DNA of 64,000 bases from Lycocorax pyrrhopterus obiensis (lineage: Eukaryota; Chordata; Aves; Passeriformes; Paradisaeidae): positions 11,178,830-11,242,829 of the forward strand of contig JACSVZ010000022.1 of NCBI GenBank assembly GCA_014706295.1, written 5' to 3'. Positions 45,931 to 57,067 of the stretch are shown piece after piece. Both the position numbers and the translations under genes were made by a program. The number at the start of each line of letters is the position of its first letter. The first letter of the stretch is position 1. The notes beneath the pieces are model-generated. The model was not told where the DNA came from and did not search any database. It was given only the letters and a program-made list of their open reading frames with translations.

Positions 45931-48900
45931 CATGGGCTGGGGCTTTGCAAGACTCTGCTCTCCTCCCCATTGGGGTAACCACCGGCATCCCTGAGCTGGT
46001 TCAACACCTTTTCCTCCAAAATGCTGGAAAGCCAAGCCCTGCACTCACAGACTCCTTTGGCAGCAACACAACCTACAAGTTTTGTGTTGTCATCTCCTCA
46101 CAGAAGGTAAAAGCCAGAAGACAGAATGTGATTTGGGATTTTTTCTCCATATTTATGTTGTGTCTTCAAGTTCCTCTGGAGTGTGATAAACCTTTCTGCG
46201 GGATTTCTGGGTCCAAACCTTCAGCCATTAGTGTCAGCTTTTAGCACCTGGCACCAAAAGTCTTGCTGCAGGATTTAAAAGTATATTGGAAACAATTTTG
46301 TTGCAGGTAAGTTATTAAAGATTGAATGATGTCAGACTATGTGTCGAAAGCAGCGCGAGTAGTTTAATACAGGTATAAATATTAAACTGTCAGGGGCAAG
46401 TATATGAGAAAAACAATCCCTGAATGGTATAAGGAGGAATAGGTAAACATCACCTTTCGATAAATTCACTTAAAAGGATTCTGCCAAATTTGATTCAGAT
46501 CTTACATTTAGGTATATGGGGAAATAATTGCTACCAGTCATCATAAAGAAAACTGTTGTTTTTCCACTTTTTGCTTCTGAGTTTTCAGAAGTAACTTGGG
46601 AGTTGCTTTTATCCAGTTTGCTTTACTGGATGCTGAGCACAAGGGAGAGGCAGGTGGGTTTGAGGGTGTGGTGATGCTGTTGGGGCTGTGCTGCTGCACC
46701 AAGCATGTGAATTTTACCCTCCCTGTACGTTCAAACTGGGTCTGGCTGCCTCGGAGCACGTAGCCCCGCCTAGTAAAAGTTAAATTGTGCAGTGTCCTGT
46801 TCCTTTGAGCAGCTGATGGGGGTCAAGGATCTTGAAGTGGAAGAAGAGGGTCTCAGGAGTGGGGTGAGGGTCAGGGGAGTTCGTTGCATGCAAGCCCTAC
46901 ATTTGGGAAGAGCTTCACTGTAGGAACATCACTTCCCAAAGAAGCACTTGAGACTCAGATCCCCGAAGTCTGAAGCCAGGCACTTAAAAAGCAGTGACCT
47001 GCAGAGTTCCTGAGCTCTCCTACAAGGATTATTTCTACCATCAATTTTAAAAGCGAATCTCAGGGATGTCAGAGAAATAAAACAGCCAGAGATGGGCAAT
47101 GGCTCTGTGGATCGAACAGCTTTACCCTGAGCTTCTCCTGTGCAGTCCCACCACCACTGCAGCTCAACTTGCCCAGGTATGGCTCATCTCAGGTGAAGCT
47201 CCTTCTCTGCTGATGGAGGCTTTGCCTCATCATTTGGGTCGTTAAAGTGGGGTTCACTTCGTGCGTAGCAATCTGAAATTTTCCCTGTCTCCTGCGAAGA
47301 GCTGCAAACATTTATTCATTCCCTGGCTTTGACCTAATTCCTGGCCATAAATATTAAATTTCTGCAAGGGACCAGAGAAGAGATGATAAAGCAGAAGCCC
47401 CAGTCAAATGGCACAGATGTGAAACAGCCTTTAATTGACTTGCTTTTGTCAAACATAATTAAGTCCTACATTTCATTGCAGTCCTTGGCTCACAGTCAGA
47501 TCTGGAGAAGTCTTTGGTGATAAAGGAGTGTTCTGGCTTCAAATGAGACCGATGAATTCTTGCAATCACTTGCACAGGAGGCACAACATTTTCTGTTGTA
47601 TTGGCTGAAAGTAAAGCCATGAGGCACTGCCAAACCCCAGGTTTCTGATTACAATGAAGTGCCAAGATGTCACTCCTCCTTCTGTGCAATTGCTTGTGTA
47701 TTCCTTCCACTCGTGTGAGCATCAGTTGCTTCACAGTTTGTCAGCTCTGGGTGGGCTCAGCTGCCCACCCTTCCTGTCAGAGTTTGCCTGTACATGCTTA
47801 AGCATGTTTAAATCTCCAATATATATATAATTCCTAATCTTTTAGGGTTTTTTTTCTGGGTGAGGATGGATTTCAACACCTATCCAAGTGTTTCATTGAA
47901 CCGAGGGCCCAGGGCCCAGTGCTGTGTCTGCAAAACCCCGCCAGCACACCCAACATGTTTTGCTGGGAACAAAAGTATCAGGAATTTAGATTGCTTTGTA
48001 CTGCTCATTGTTCTCCAGAATCAAGCAGCACATTTTCCCTGCTCTATGAAAGAAAAAAAAATTGGAATAAAATTAAGGAGCTAAGTCAATGGTTTGAGTG
48101 GCAAACCCCAAGCCAGTCCATATAAAACTCTGTTACCTGGGAAGTTGGATCCTTCTGCAGCCACCCAGGAAAGCTGGTGGTGAGTCTGTATGGGAAGTAT
48201 CTGAGGCCCCTTTGTTAAGAGGCTGAGGACAACCAGGGAGATGCAGATGTGAAAGCTCTTGTAAGGTTTTCATACCTCCTTGCAGAAGAAAAGGACTTGA
48301 AAACCTTCCCTGGCCTTGCTCTCTTTCTGTCTGCTGCATTATTGAATCTCACCTTCACCCGCTGGATTTCTTATGCGCTGAAAGGAAATGAAATCTCTGC
48401 TGTGCTATTGTTGCTCCCTGCTCAGATAAATACTGTGTTGAATTCAGGGAACTGCATCCTGGCTATTGCCTTCCAGAGGCACCGCTCTGGGGAAGCACGG
48501 CTCTAACAGGTGGGAAGAGCTCAGAAGCATTGCAAAGAAATCTTTAAATCCACACTTTTGAAGCTGGATCCTTTAATATCTTAGCAAAGCTACTGGGTGT
48601 TTTGGATGAGAGTGACTCCAGGAAATGTTGCTTACCTGGAATACAACAGCAAAAGCTGAGTTTTGATTCAGTTCTAACAGAGATGCTCTGTCTTGTTTTT
48701 TTGCCTGCCGGGCAAAAATGGAAAAAAGGGAAAAAAACCCTTTTCTGAAGGAATTACATGTTCATCCTCTGAATCACTGGACCTAGAGAGTCTTTGTGTT
48801 TCACACAGCCCAAAGCACAGATCTGCTCCTCTGAAAGCAGAGGTATCACTGTGGTATGACAGTTTTCCTTGTCCTCAAAATAAAGACAACAGAGAGGCAA

Positions 48901-51900
48901 ACATGAGCTGAGCTCACTGGGAATGGTGCTCGTAGTCCAGCAGTTCTGGGAGATCTCTGATACTTGAGAGGATGGATGGGAGGAAGGACAGGGAGTTTTG
49001 GGGGCAGCCTTAGAGGAGCTGAAGGTCAGGAGAGAGCTCAGACTGCAGAGGGGATGGTTACTCTACAACTGAGCCTGGGAAGACTCGAGGATGGAGGGAG
49101 AGGGAGGCTGGTTTGGCTTGGTTTGATTGCTGTGGACCCTGCCTGCTGGTGGCTGGCACTGCAGTGGCCACGTGCCCTCTGGAGAGGGCATGGAGGACAC
49201 TTGGCACGGTGGCTCTCAGCACTTTTTCCTTTGCCTAGTGTCTGTAGCATTTCTATTTTTGGACATTTTGGGACACCATTCCCCCAGGGCCCTGCTAAGA
49301 TGTGAGAGCAGGTCCAGGTGACCAAGTCTCCCTGTGATCTCTCTTTCAGCCCTACCCTCCTGCTGGTTGGCTGCTGACACTCAGGTCCTTTGAAGGGTGC
49401 CAAGAGGCTGGGTTTTTCTTGACTCTTTCATCTCTTGCTGCAAAGGGCTGTTTCATTCTCTTTTGAGTTTTCTTTGCTGCTTCTTAGTTGCCCACGACCT
49501 CCAGACACTCAAGAAAGTTTGGAAAAGGATGAGTCTAATTCACTTTTTAATTAACTGAAGAAAAAATAATATATCCTTTGGAGACAGAATGCTATTTTCC
49601 ATCAAGAATTTCCTGATTCAGATTTAATTTCTGCCCAGAGGGAAATTTGAATTGTCTTAATACGAGCAGATAGGAGCAGAAACCTGGAGAGATTCAGCTC
49701 TGGCAAATAACTCCTTACTCAGGAATGTGATCAGAAATGCTGGGAAGCTGAAGATTTGGGAATCACCTGCCTGGGAAGGGAGATTTTCATCTTCAGGAGC
49801 TCTGTATCTGTTTTATCTGTAGCTCTGTGAGACCTCTTGCTTCACGCTGGAGGAGTGAAGAACACGTGTGGATGTGTTTCCTAATGAACCCTGAGGATGT
49901 GGGAGAGGGATCCTTTTCCCAGGGAGATGCTGCATCTTGGAGCAGGGTGGGCTCTGCTGCTCCTGCTGACAACCTGCAGGAAGAAAACCGATGCCATTCC
50001 TGAGGGTGACTTTTGCTGGAAGTCCCGTAATTAAAGCCAGTAATTAAAACACCTCAAGGCTTTGTCGTAATGAGCTAATAATTTTCTAACACAGAAGATA
50101 TTTTGACCAAAACAAACCTGGAGCCTGTTCTGGACTTGGTTGCTGGACGGGAATTTCGTGGTTGCTTAGGAACTGGCGATCAGTGTCTGATTACATCCAG
50201 TATGGGCTGACAAAGGGCATTTTCATCAATATCATCATTTTTTACCACCATACGGTCCTACAGCAGCTTCCGAAGGGTTGCCTCTCCAGCTTGGAATTGT
50301 CTGAAAGCTAAAATATGAACAGAAAAGGGTGAACAAATACTGGAAATTTTTAGATAGAGATCGTCATGTGGACAAGCCCCTGGAATTCATTATAAAGAGA
50401 TGTTCACTTTGCTTTGAGGGACTTTCAGATTCAGGAGCCAGATCAGAGAAGATACTCCAAAAAAAACCCCAAAAAGCAGTAGTTTGTAAAAGAAGTTTAA
50501 TAGCAAATTATGTGTATCAGAAATTACAAAGCTCAGCCTGCTGATGAGGGACAAGAGCTTGAAATCCGTGGCTATCAAGAGTAAGCATAAAGATTTTAAC
50601 TATCATTAAACAGAAAAAAAACAGTGCCAGCTGGTGTGTTCATCACTGGGTGACACAGTTCAATCAGCGCAGCAAGAGCTGGTCAGTATTTCTTTGTGGC
50701 ATTTAGAAAGACAGAACGATGTGCTTTATCTCCCTAATGGGAGATCAAATCGTTCCTGCTCCATCTCTAATCAACAGTGTAGTAAATTATGTCTGTGTTG
50801 TCAGGGGGTACACTCAGAAATCAGTGTCCATGTAACTCGTGTCTGAGTGTCTCAGAAGATGGAGGTCTGCAGATGTTTCTTTTTAATCAACACCAGAAAA
50901 GTTGGGAAAGAGCTGGTTTATGTTTCCAAAAGGCTGTCCTTATGTCCCAGATAACTACAAGCCACTAATCCTGGACAAAATAATGGTATAGGTGAAAGGG
51001 AATTCAAATGAGGAAGAATTAAAGGCTAAGGATAAAACTAATGGGTTTATGAGACACAGATCCTCAGACGTCTGAATTCATTAGCTTAGTCATGGTTATT
51101 AGGTAGCTCTAATATTCCCATGGTTTTGCAAAGTGTTTGACATAGTTTCACATGGAATTTGGATTAAGCCAGCTGAGGGGACAGAGAGGAACACTGGTGG
51201 GAGCAGGGAGCTGCAGGGATGGGGGATCCTTACCCCATGGTGGGGGCTTTGCTGGGGCACTGGCACTGATGAGGACTCAGCCTCCATCATCTCCAGCACT
51301 GGCCTTTTCAGGACAGAAAACCTCTTGCTGTGCTATTTATCCATGTTAAGCTTTTTTTTGGTTCATTGCAATGTAATAATTACGTGTGAGGATGCAATCC
51401 AATAGAAAAGAACATTCCTTAAATGAAAAAAGGATAATTTAAAACTAGTGATAGAATCTACCCAAGTAGCTGTACTCCATCCAAGAAGGCACTTGGATAA
51501 TTTCTCAGCATTTGACTTAGCCCTTCTATGAACACCCAGGTGTCACAGGGTCTGTGTCCAGAGGAACCTTCTTTACAGTGCTTACAGCAGCAGTGTCTTC
51601 CACAGCCAAGACACGGGATCTTTGTGTCTTCCCAAGGATGCTGAGGGCTCCACATGAACAAGAGGATCCCTGGTTAGAGCTGTGCCTCCCTGTGCCATTC
51701 TGCCTCCTCAGGGACTGCTCCCTGCCGTGGGTGACTGGAAGCAGGGAGCGATGCTGCCCAAACCTGGCTCTTCCTCCCAACACCACCCTGTTGGCAATGA
51801 CCCCCAAGCAAGCCAGGAAACCCCGGGAGAAACACAAATTCACCCCAAAACAGGACCCAAGCTGTCCATTCTTCTCGTGCTTCAAGTTTCTGGCACCGAC

Positions 51901-54170
51901 TGGAAGGGACTCAGCCGCTGTGAGAACCAGCCAGGAGTTGCTACGTGACTGCTGCCCTCAGGGCACAGCCTCCCCGTGCCGTGCCACCCCTCCCGGGATG
52001 AGGAATGCATCTCCCTTTGCATCCAGTGCTGTCACTCGGGTTTCCCAGGTTGAGCCATTCCCTCTGGGAGCAATGGGCTGCATGGGTGGCTTCTGCCACG
52101 CTGGAGGTGCTCAGCCCCCTGAGAAAAACCCTCCCACTGGGCTGTGGTTGTCCACAGGGAGCATCCCAGTGCCCCAGCACTCCCACATCCCGTGGCACAC
52201 AGGCAGTAAAGGTGTGCCTGCTGCCCAACACGCTTTGGTGACAACCAAAGACCTTGTCTGGATGTTTTTTGACTGTCCCAAGTCCAGAGATGCGGAGAGC
52301 AAGCTACAGCGACAGAGGTGACATGAGGTGCCACCAGGACTGGGATGCAGGCTTTGACCCCCTCTGGGTGTGCAAACAAATGCTTGTGACATTTCTGTGA
52401 ACTTCCAAGGTTTTTGTTCAATTTCTCAAGTTAAAGACAGTTCTAGGCTAACACAAAGTTGTTGTTTGGCTTATCTTCCCCCTGGTTTCACAGGTGAGAT
52501 GTGATTTCACGTTAAAAGCTGTTTTCGCCGTGGCCTGGTGATATTAGGGGTAAATTGATGCACAAGTGTTTTAAGGCCACCTCTTCCAGGAGGACAAACG
52601 AGATATTTTAGTCCACGGAAACCAGTGTTTTTAATGCCTGAGTGCTCTCTCTTAAGAACACATTGCAAAGTAAAAGGAAATTTGGTTTAAGGAATTTCTC
52701 TGGCCAAGTGGAAAAAATTATAAATCGTTGTGTTTTCAAGCTGTTCCCCCTCATTTTTGGTACTGGAGGAGTGAAGGGGTGGTTGCAACCCAAGTGTGAG
52801 GGCACAGCTCCCAGCACTTGTACAGCAGCAGCATCCAGAAGCCCATTCCCAGGCCGTGGCAGAAGCTCCACAGGCACAAACTGAACATCAGGACGTGCCT
52901 CAAAGCTTGTGATTAAAGGGAGAGAGTGGGAGAGTCTGAGGAACCAAATCAGGGCCCAAATCAGAGCCATTATTTTCATCAGTGGTGTTGAACACGCTCT
53001 TTTCCCGTCGTGTTTGGGAAACTTTTATGTAGAACGTGGGGTAAACACAGGTTAGGAGGTGAGGGATTTTTTTCCACTAGGGTTTTGGTGTTGAAAAAAG
53101 CTGCTGCAGATGAGCTGGGGGTTGTGGTCTGGGAGCATGATATGGGAAGCAAAGTCCTGTTTGGGGCTCGGGGTTTCTTCCACAGAACATCAGGAGGTTT
53201 TGGAAGCCCTGGGTGAGCTATTGATGTGATCTGCACAGAGAGCACAGCCTCACACAGCTAACGAGCTCCAGGGCAGCTCTCCTGCCTTTGATTTGAGGCT
53301 TTTCTCCAAGCAGGGATGGTAAATTGTAGGCAGAAATAAATCCTGTCAAGGATCTAATGATGCTTCAAGTTCCCACAACCTTTCAGATAAACAGGGTGGA
53401 ACAGTACAGCAAATTTTATAAGGAATCTCTAAAAATGTGAAGTGAACATAATGAAGCAAAATTGATCTGTTGTTTTCTCTCAGGAAACAAATACTGCACG
53501 AGGAGGCAAAAAGAAGATGGGCCAGAAAAATACAGCTGTACTCTTAAAATGGGTCAGTCCCTGGACAGCAGCTGTCTTCAGACATTAATGTTTTCACATT
53601 AAAAAAAGAAGAAAATTTAGGAACTGTATTTAAGCAGCTGCATCTCAACATCCAAGGATGAAATCACCAAACAACTCTTGCAAGTATTCAGCGCAAAGCC
53701 ACATAAATTCATGATCTGAAGAGCAACCTTGAGAGACTTGCGTTGGCCTTGCTGAGAGACAGGGATTTGGGAAGGGGAGCATGAGTCTGTGATCCAGATC
53801 TGGGTGAATTTCACTTTCCACATAAAGGACAAAACCAGGAGTTAGCCAGGAAAAAAGCCTTGGAGCAGATTTCCAGTGCCCTTGAGGGGATGGATGGCAA
53901 AAGGAGTGGGAGCAGCCGCTGCTCAGCTGGGCTGGGAAAAGCTCAGACATGTCCCTCAGCAGGGCCCAGAGTAACATGGGATCCCAGGAGAAATGATCTT
54001 GGAAACGTTCGTCCCTGCCTGAATCCCTCGGTGGAGTCCCAGGTGAATCAGTGCAACAGCTCTGCTCTTCTTCCAAGTACCAGTGGGCTCCCAGGACAGC
54101 GAGTCTGAGCTCAGGGATGGGGCCAGAGCCACCAGTGGGTTCATCCCAGGGTCCCAAACTGCATCTGGGA
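45931..54170. other. Non-coding unique sequence, no gene seen
   Basis: No exon or RNA gene was supported. The long plus frame at 51554-52321 (255 codons) lies in a stop-poor, GC-richer patch that is also open on minus at several places, and it shows no domain. A p53-type element is listed at 47.79 kb, next to a short (AT)n run at 47819-47829. AT-rich blocks at about 46.26-46.54 and 50.0-50.6 kb hold nothing recognisable. Confidence 0.6.
47790..47809. promoter_or_regulatory. Near-perfect p53/p63/p73-type response element
   Basis: Two abutting decamers, GTACATGCTT (47790-47799) and AAGCATGTTT (47800-47809), match the consensus RRRCWWGYYY at 9/10 and 10/10, with zero spacer and both cores CATG. 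The central 16 bp (47792-47807) are also a perfect palindrome. Zero-spacer full sites with CATG cores are the strongest class for the p53 family. Whether it is bound in a bird cell is unknown. Confidence 0.45.
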
Positions 54171-54236
54171 CAATCCCAGAATCCCAGAATGGTTTGGGTT
54201 GGAAGGGACACACCATATCTGGACCCTGATGCCCCT
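54171..54236 (-). mobile_element. CR1 LINE 3'-terminal scrap
   Basis: Tandem CR1 3' tail units (CAATCCCAGAATCCCAGAATG) lead into GGTTTGGGTTGGAAGGGACA and a fading match to about 54236. Only the last 60 bp or so of the element is present. The minus frame of 261 codons at 53645-54430 runs through this tail, which argues against that frame being a gene. Confidence 0.88.
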
Positions 54237-55704
54237 GATTTTCCTGTTCCTGCAGGTTTGTACAACTGGTCGTGTCTCATCCCAGCAGGAAGTGCCACAG
54301 CAGGGAACAGGCTTCCTTTGGCATCTGCAGCGAGCTGCACCTTCTGAAGATTCTGCTCAGAGCTGGGGAGGACACAGCCCCTGCTCCTGGCACTGAGCCA
54401 CAGCCTGAGGGATGACCTGGGAACTGACAAAAAGAATTTCCTAAATGACTTCCTAAAGGCTTTCCCATGCTTTTAAAACACACCCCACCATCTGGGGCTG
54501 TGATGAAGCAGAGATCTGGCTGGCGCTTTAATGCACCCACTGTGCAGGCTCGGCAGTGCCAAAGGGATTTCTGGGGATGGAAAAGGTCCCTGTGCCATTC
54601 TTGGGATGGGAGGAAGAGGATGGTGCTGGCCGATGAATAACTGCAAACAGGTTTGGGGAAGGTGGATAGTCTGGCAAGGGTAAGAAGTCAGAATTCACTG
54701 CTGTGGATGTTTATGTGAGCCAGCACGGCTCACACTTACGGCAGCACGAATTTACTGCTGGATTCTGATGCTGCCATAAACATTTTCAGCTACCCCAAAT
54801 TTGGGCTGGCTCTCCAGAGCCCTTTTCCATGGCATGAGCAGAGATGTGCTCCAAGTGCAGGCAGCTGCCAGCCCCGTGTCCCAGGGGTTGAAGGAGCAGC
54901 ACTTTCCTCCAGCTTCAGGGGGCTGCACGTGCTTCATCCTTCTCCTTCATTAGGTTTTGCCATGTCTCCTTGTTAAGGAACAAAAAACCCAACAGCCCCC
55001 GGCTAACCAGGAACTGATTTTTCAATCTTCTCCTTGAGGAAGGCAGCTGCACCTGATGTTTCTTAGAGTAAAAGCAAATCTTTTTTCTTTCTTTCTTCCC
55101 TTTTCCTAGAAATTTTCATCCACGTCATCTGGTTGCCAGAGGTGACATTTTCTGCAGCTGAGGTGCCTGATGTCACGGGAGGAGGCTGTGGAGGACTCAG
55201 TGTTTCTGTTTCACATTTCTTCTGCTATTTGTCGTCAAGGTCACCATGTCTCTTACCCAGGGTTGGGCTCTTACTTTAACTGGAGCTTTCAAGAAAATGT
55301 TAGTTGCATCTTTTCTTTCTGGGAAAATTACTGTACAAAGTCAACTGAAACTGCCTGAAATTCATCTAGGATTGAGCTAGGAATTAAAAACGGATATGAA
55401 AGTTTGCTCTGAACTTGTGATCTTTGTTTGTTCTGTTTGGATCCTTGTGCTGTGTGTGCCTCCAGGGAAATCAGTGTACACCAACTGAACCAAATCCTCT
55501 GGGGAAGGAAAGGAGAAGAAACTAAAAGCTTTTTGCAAAAATATTCATCAAGCAAAATTTTTAAGCCTAGTACATTTCCATCCTGGAAATAAATGCCTCC
55601 TACAGACCCCCAAACCACCAGGTTTTACTGCAGTTTTATGCAGAAGGCACCTGGGTACACTGGTGAAGTTCCTTAGAAAAGACGTAAAGGATTTGTGCAG
55701 GCAA
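54237..55704. other. Non-coding sequence between two complementary CR1 pieces
   Basis: No exon, RNA gene or recognisable repeat. It separates a 3'-terminal CR1 scrap from an internal CR1 fragment that begins further into the consensus in the same orientation, so it might be an insertion within one older CR1. No terminal repeats were recognised at its edges. Confidence 0.5.
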
Positions 55705-56008
55705 AACCTGTGCCAGGGCCTCCCCACCCTCACAGGGAAGAATTTCTTGCCAATATCCAACCTAACCCTTCCCCCTGGCACTGGGAAGCCGTTCCCCCTT
55801 GTCCTGTCACTCCATGCCCTTGTCCCAAGTCCCTCTCCAGCTCTCTTGGAACCTCTTTAGGCACTGGAAGGGGCTCTGAGGTCTCCCCAGAGCCCTCTCT
55901 TCTCCAGGCTGAACAGCCCCAGCTCTCCCAGCCTGGCTCCAGAGCAGAGGGGCTCCAGCACTCCGAGCATCTTTGTGGCTTCCTCTGGACTCTTTTCAGC
56001 AGGTCCAA
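55705..56008 (-). mobile_element. CR1 LINE internal fragment, most 5' of those here
   Basis: It begins at AACCTGTGCCAGGGCCTC and runs through CTCACAGGGAAGAATTTC, CCCCCTTGTCCTGTCACTCC, CTTTAGGCACTGGAAGG, TCTCCCCAGAGCCC and CTCTTCTCCAGGCTGAACA to CTTCCTCTGGACTCTTTTCA and CAGGTCC. It reaches further towards the 5' side of CR1 than any other copy here but lacks the terminal 3' part. The sense strand is minus. It is closely consensus-like. Confidence 0.93.
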
Positions 56009-57050
56009 TCATCCAAACAGGATTTTTAGTTCCTGGTCCCTGTGGTGAGTGGGGAAGGATTGAAGGTGTCGAACTCTTCCTTTGACATATTGAAGATCAT
56101 TGTTTTCCCCTGAAAATTTGGCAGCACTTGCACTTGTCAGTGCCTGTCAGGAAGATCTTTTGCATTTCCCATCCCCTGGAGTGGAAGCTGCCTATCAAGT
56201 GTCTCTTCTCCACAGTTTAATGTTTCTGGTAAAGCTACTAATTTGATTTTTAGATTTCGTCTGAACAGAATTAGCACATATCACACATTGGAGCTGCCAG
56301 TCAAGGGAAAAGCCAAGGAATGGTCAGGGGAATGAAAGAAGTTTTCCCTCCTGGGGCTACATCAGCAGACAAAGCCCAGATGGTAAAAGTCCCCGTGATC
56401 CATCTCTGCACATCACAGAGATGACAGTGACAGAAGGTGATGATGAGCAGGGCACTGGGACGGGTTCTGCCCCAATTAGGAGTGAATGCTTGCAGGGTGA
56501 GGGTGTCACTGCATGGGCTGGGCTGTCCCTGCCCTTGATGGAGAGCATCATCTGTTTGGAAATTGAGCAGATGAGGTGGTGGCTGCACATCTGGGTGGGG
56601 CTGGGACTGACCCCCTGGGTACCGTGGCTGGGTGAGAGGGGAGGTGAACAGGGGCTTATGCAGGCACTCAGTGCCCTCCTGCTGGAGAAGGCTGGTGGGG
56701 AGTTTATATCTCTCAGGGAACACTGGCACCACAAAGGGATTCTATTCTGCTGGTATTTATTGATGACATCCCCATTTCTCCTCCTTTTTTATCTAATAAA
56801 TGCCATCTCTCCCACAGGCAGACGTCTCAGCCAAAACATTAAGATGCAGAATTAAGTCAAGGACTAAAAGCAAAAACCAGCCCAGAGAGGCACATCTGCA
56901 GCTCTGCTAACCCTTGCAATGTCCCAGCTTCAAGGGAAGACCATCAGGACGATTTGCCAGGGAGACTTGCAGCTCAGTGTGACTCCCATAACCTGCTGCT
57001 GATGAGGGGGAGTCCTTGGAAAAGGCAAAGCCATCTCCTTGCTCTGGACA

Positions 57051-57067
57051 GGGTCACTGACCACGTG
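57051..57067. promoter_or_regulatory. IR1 nuclear-receptor-type repeat overlapping an E-box
   Basis: GGGTCA (57051-57056) and TGACCA (57058-57063) form an inverted repeat with a 1-nt spacer, the layout of FXR-type IR1 elements, matching at 12 of 13 positions. An exact CACGTG follows at 57062-57067 and overlaps the second half-site. The motifs are seen. Use as a regulatory site is inference. Confidence 0.25.

Noticed and set aside
53645..54430. 261-codon minus frame, longest in the window
   Set aside because: It runs through a CR1 3' tail, shows no domain or coding texture, and lengths like this occur by chance in 64 kb of GC-rich vertebrate DNA.
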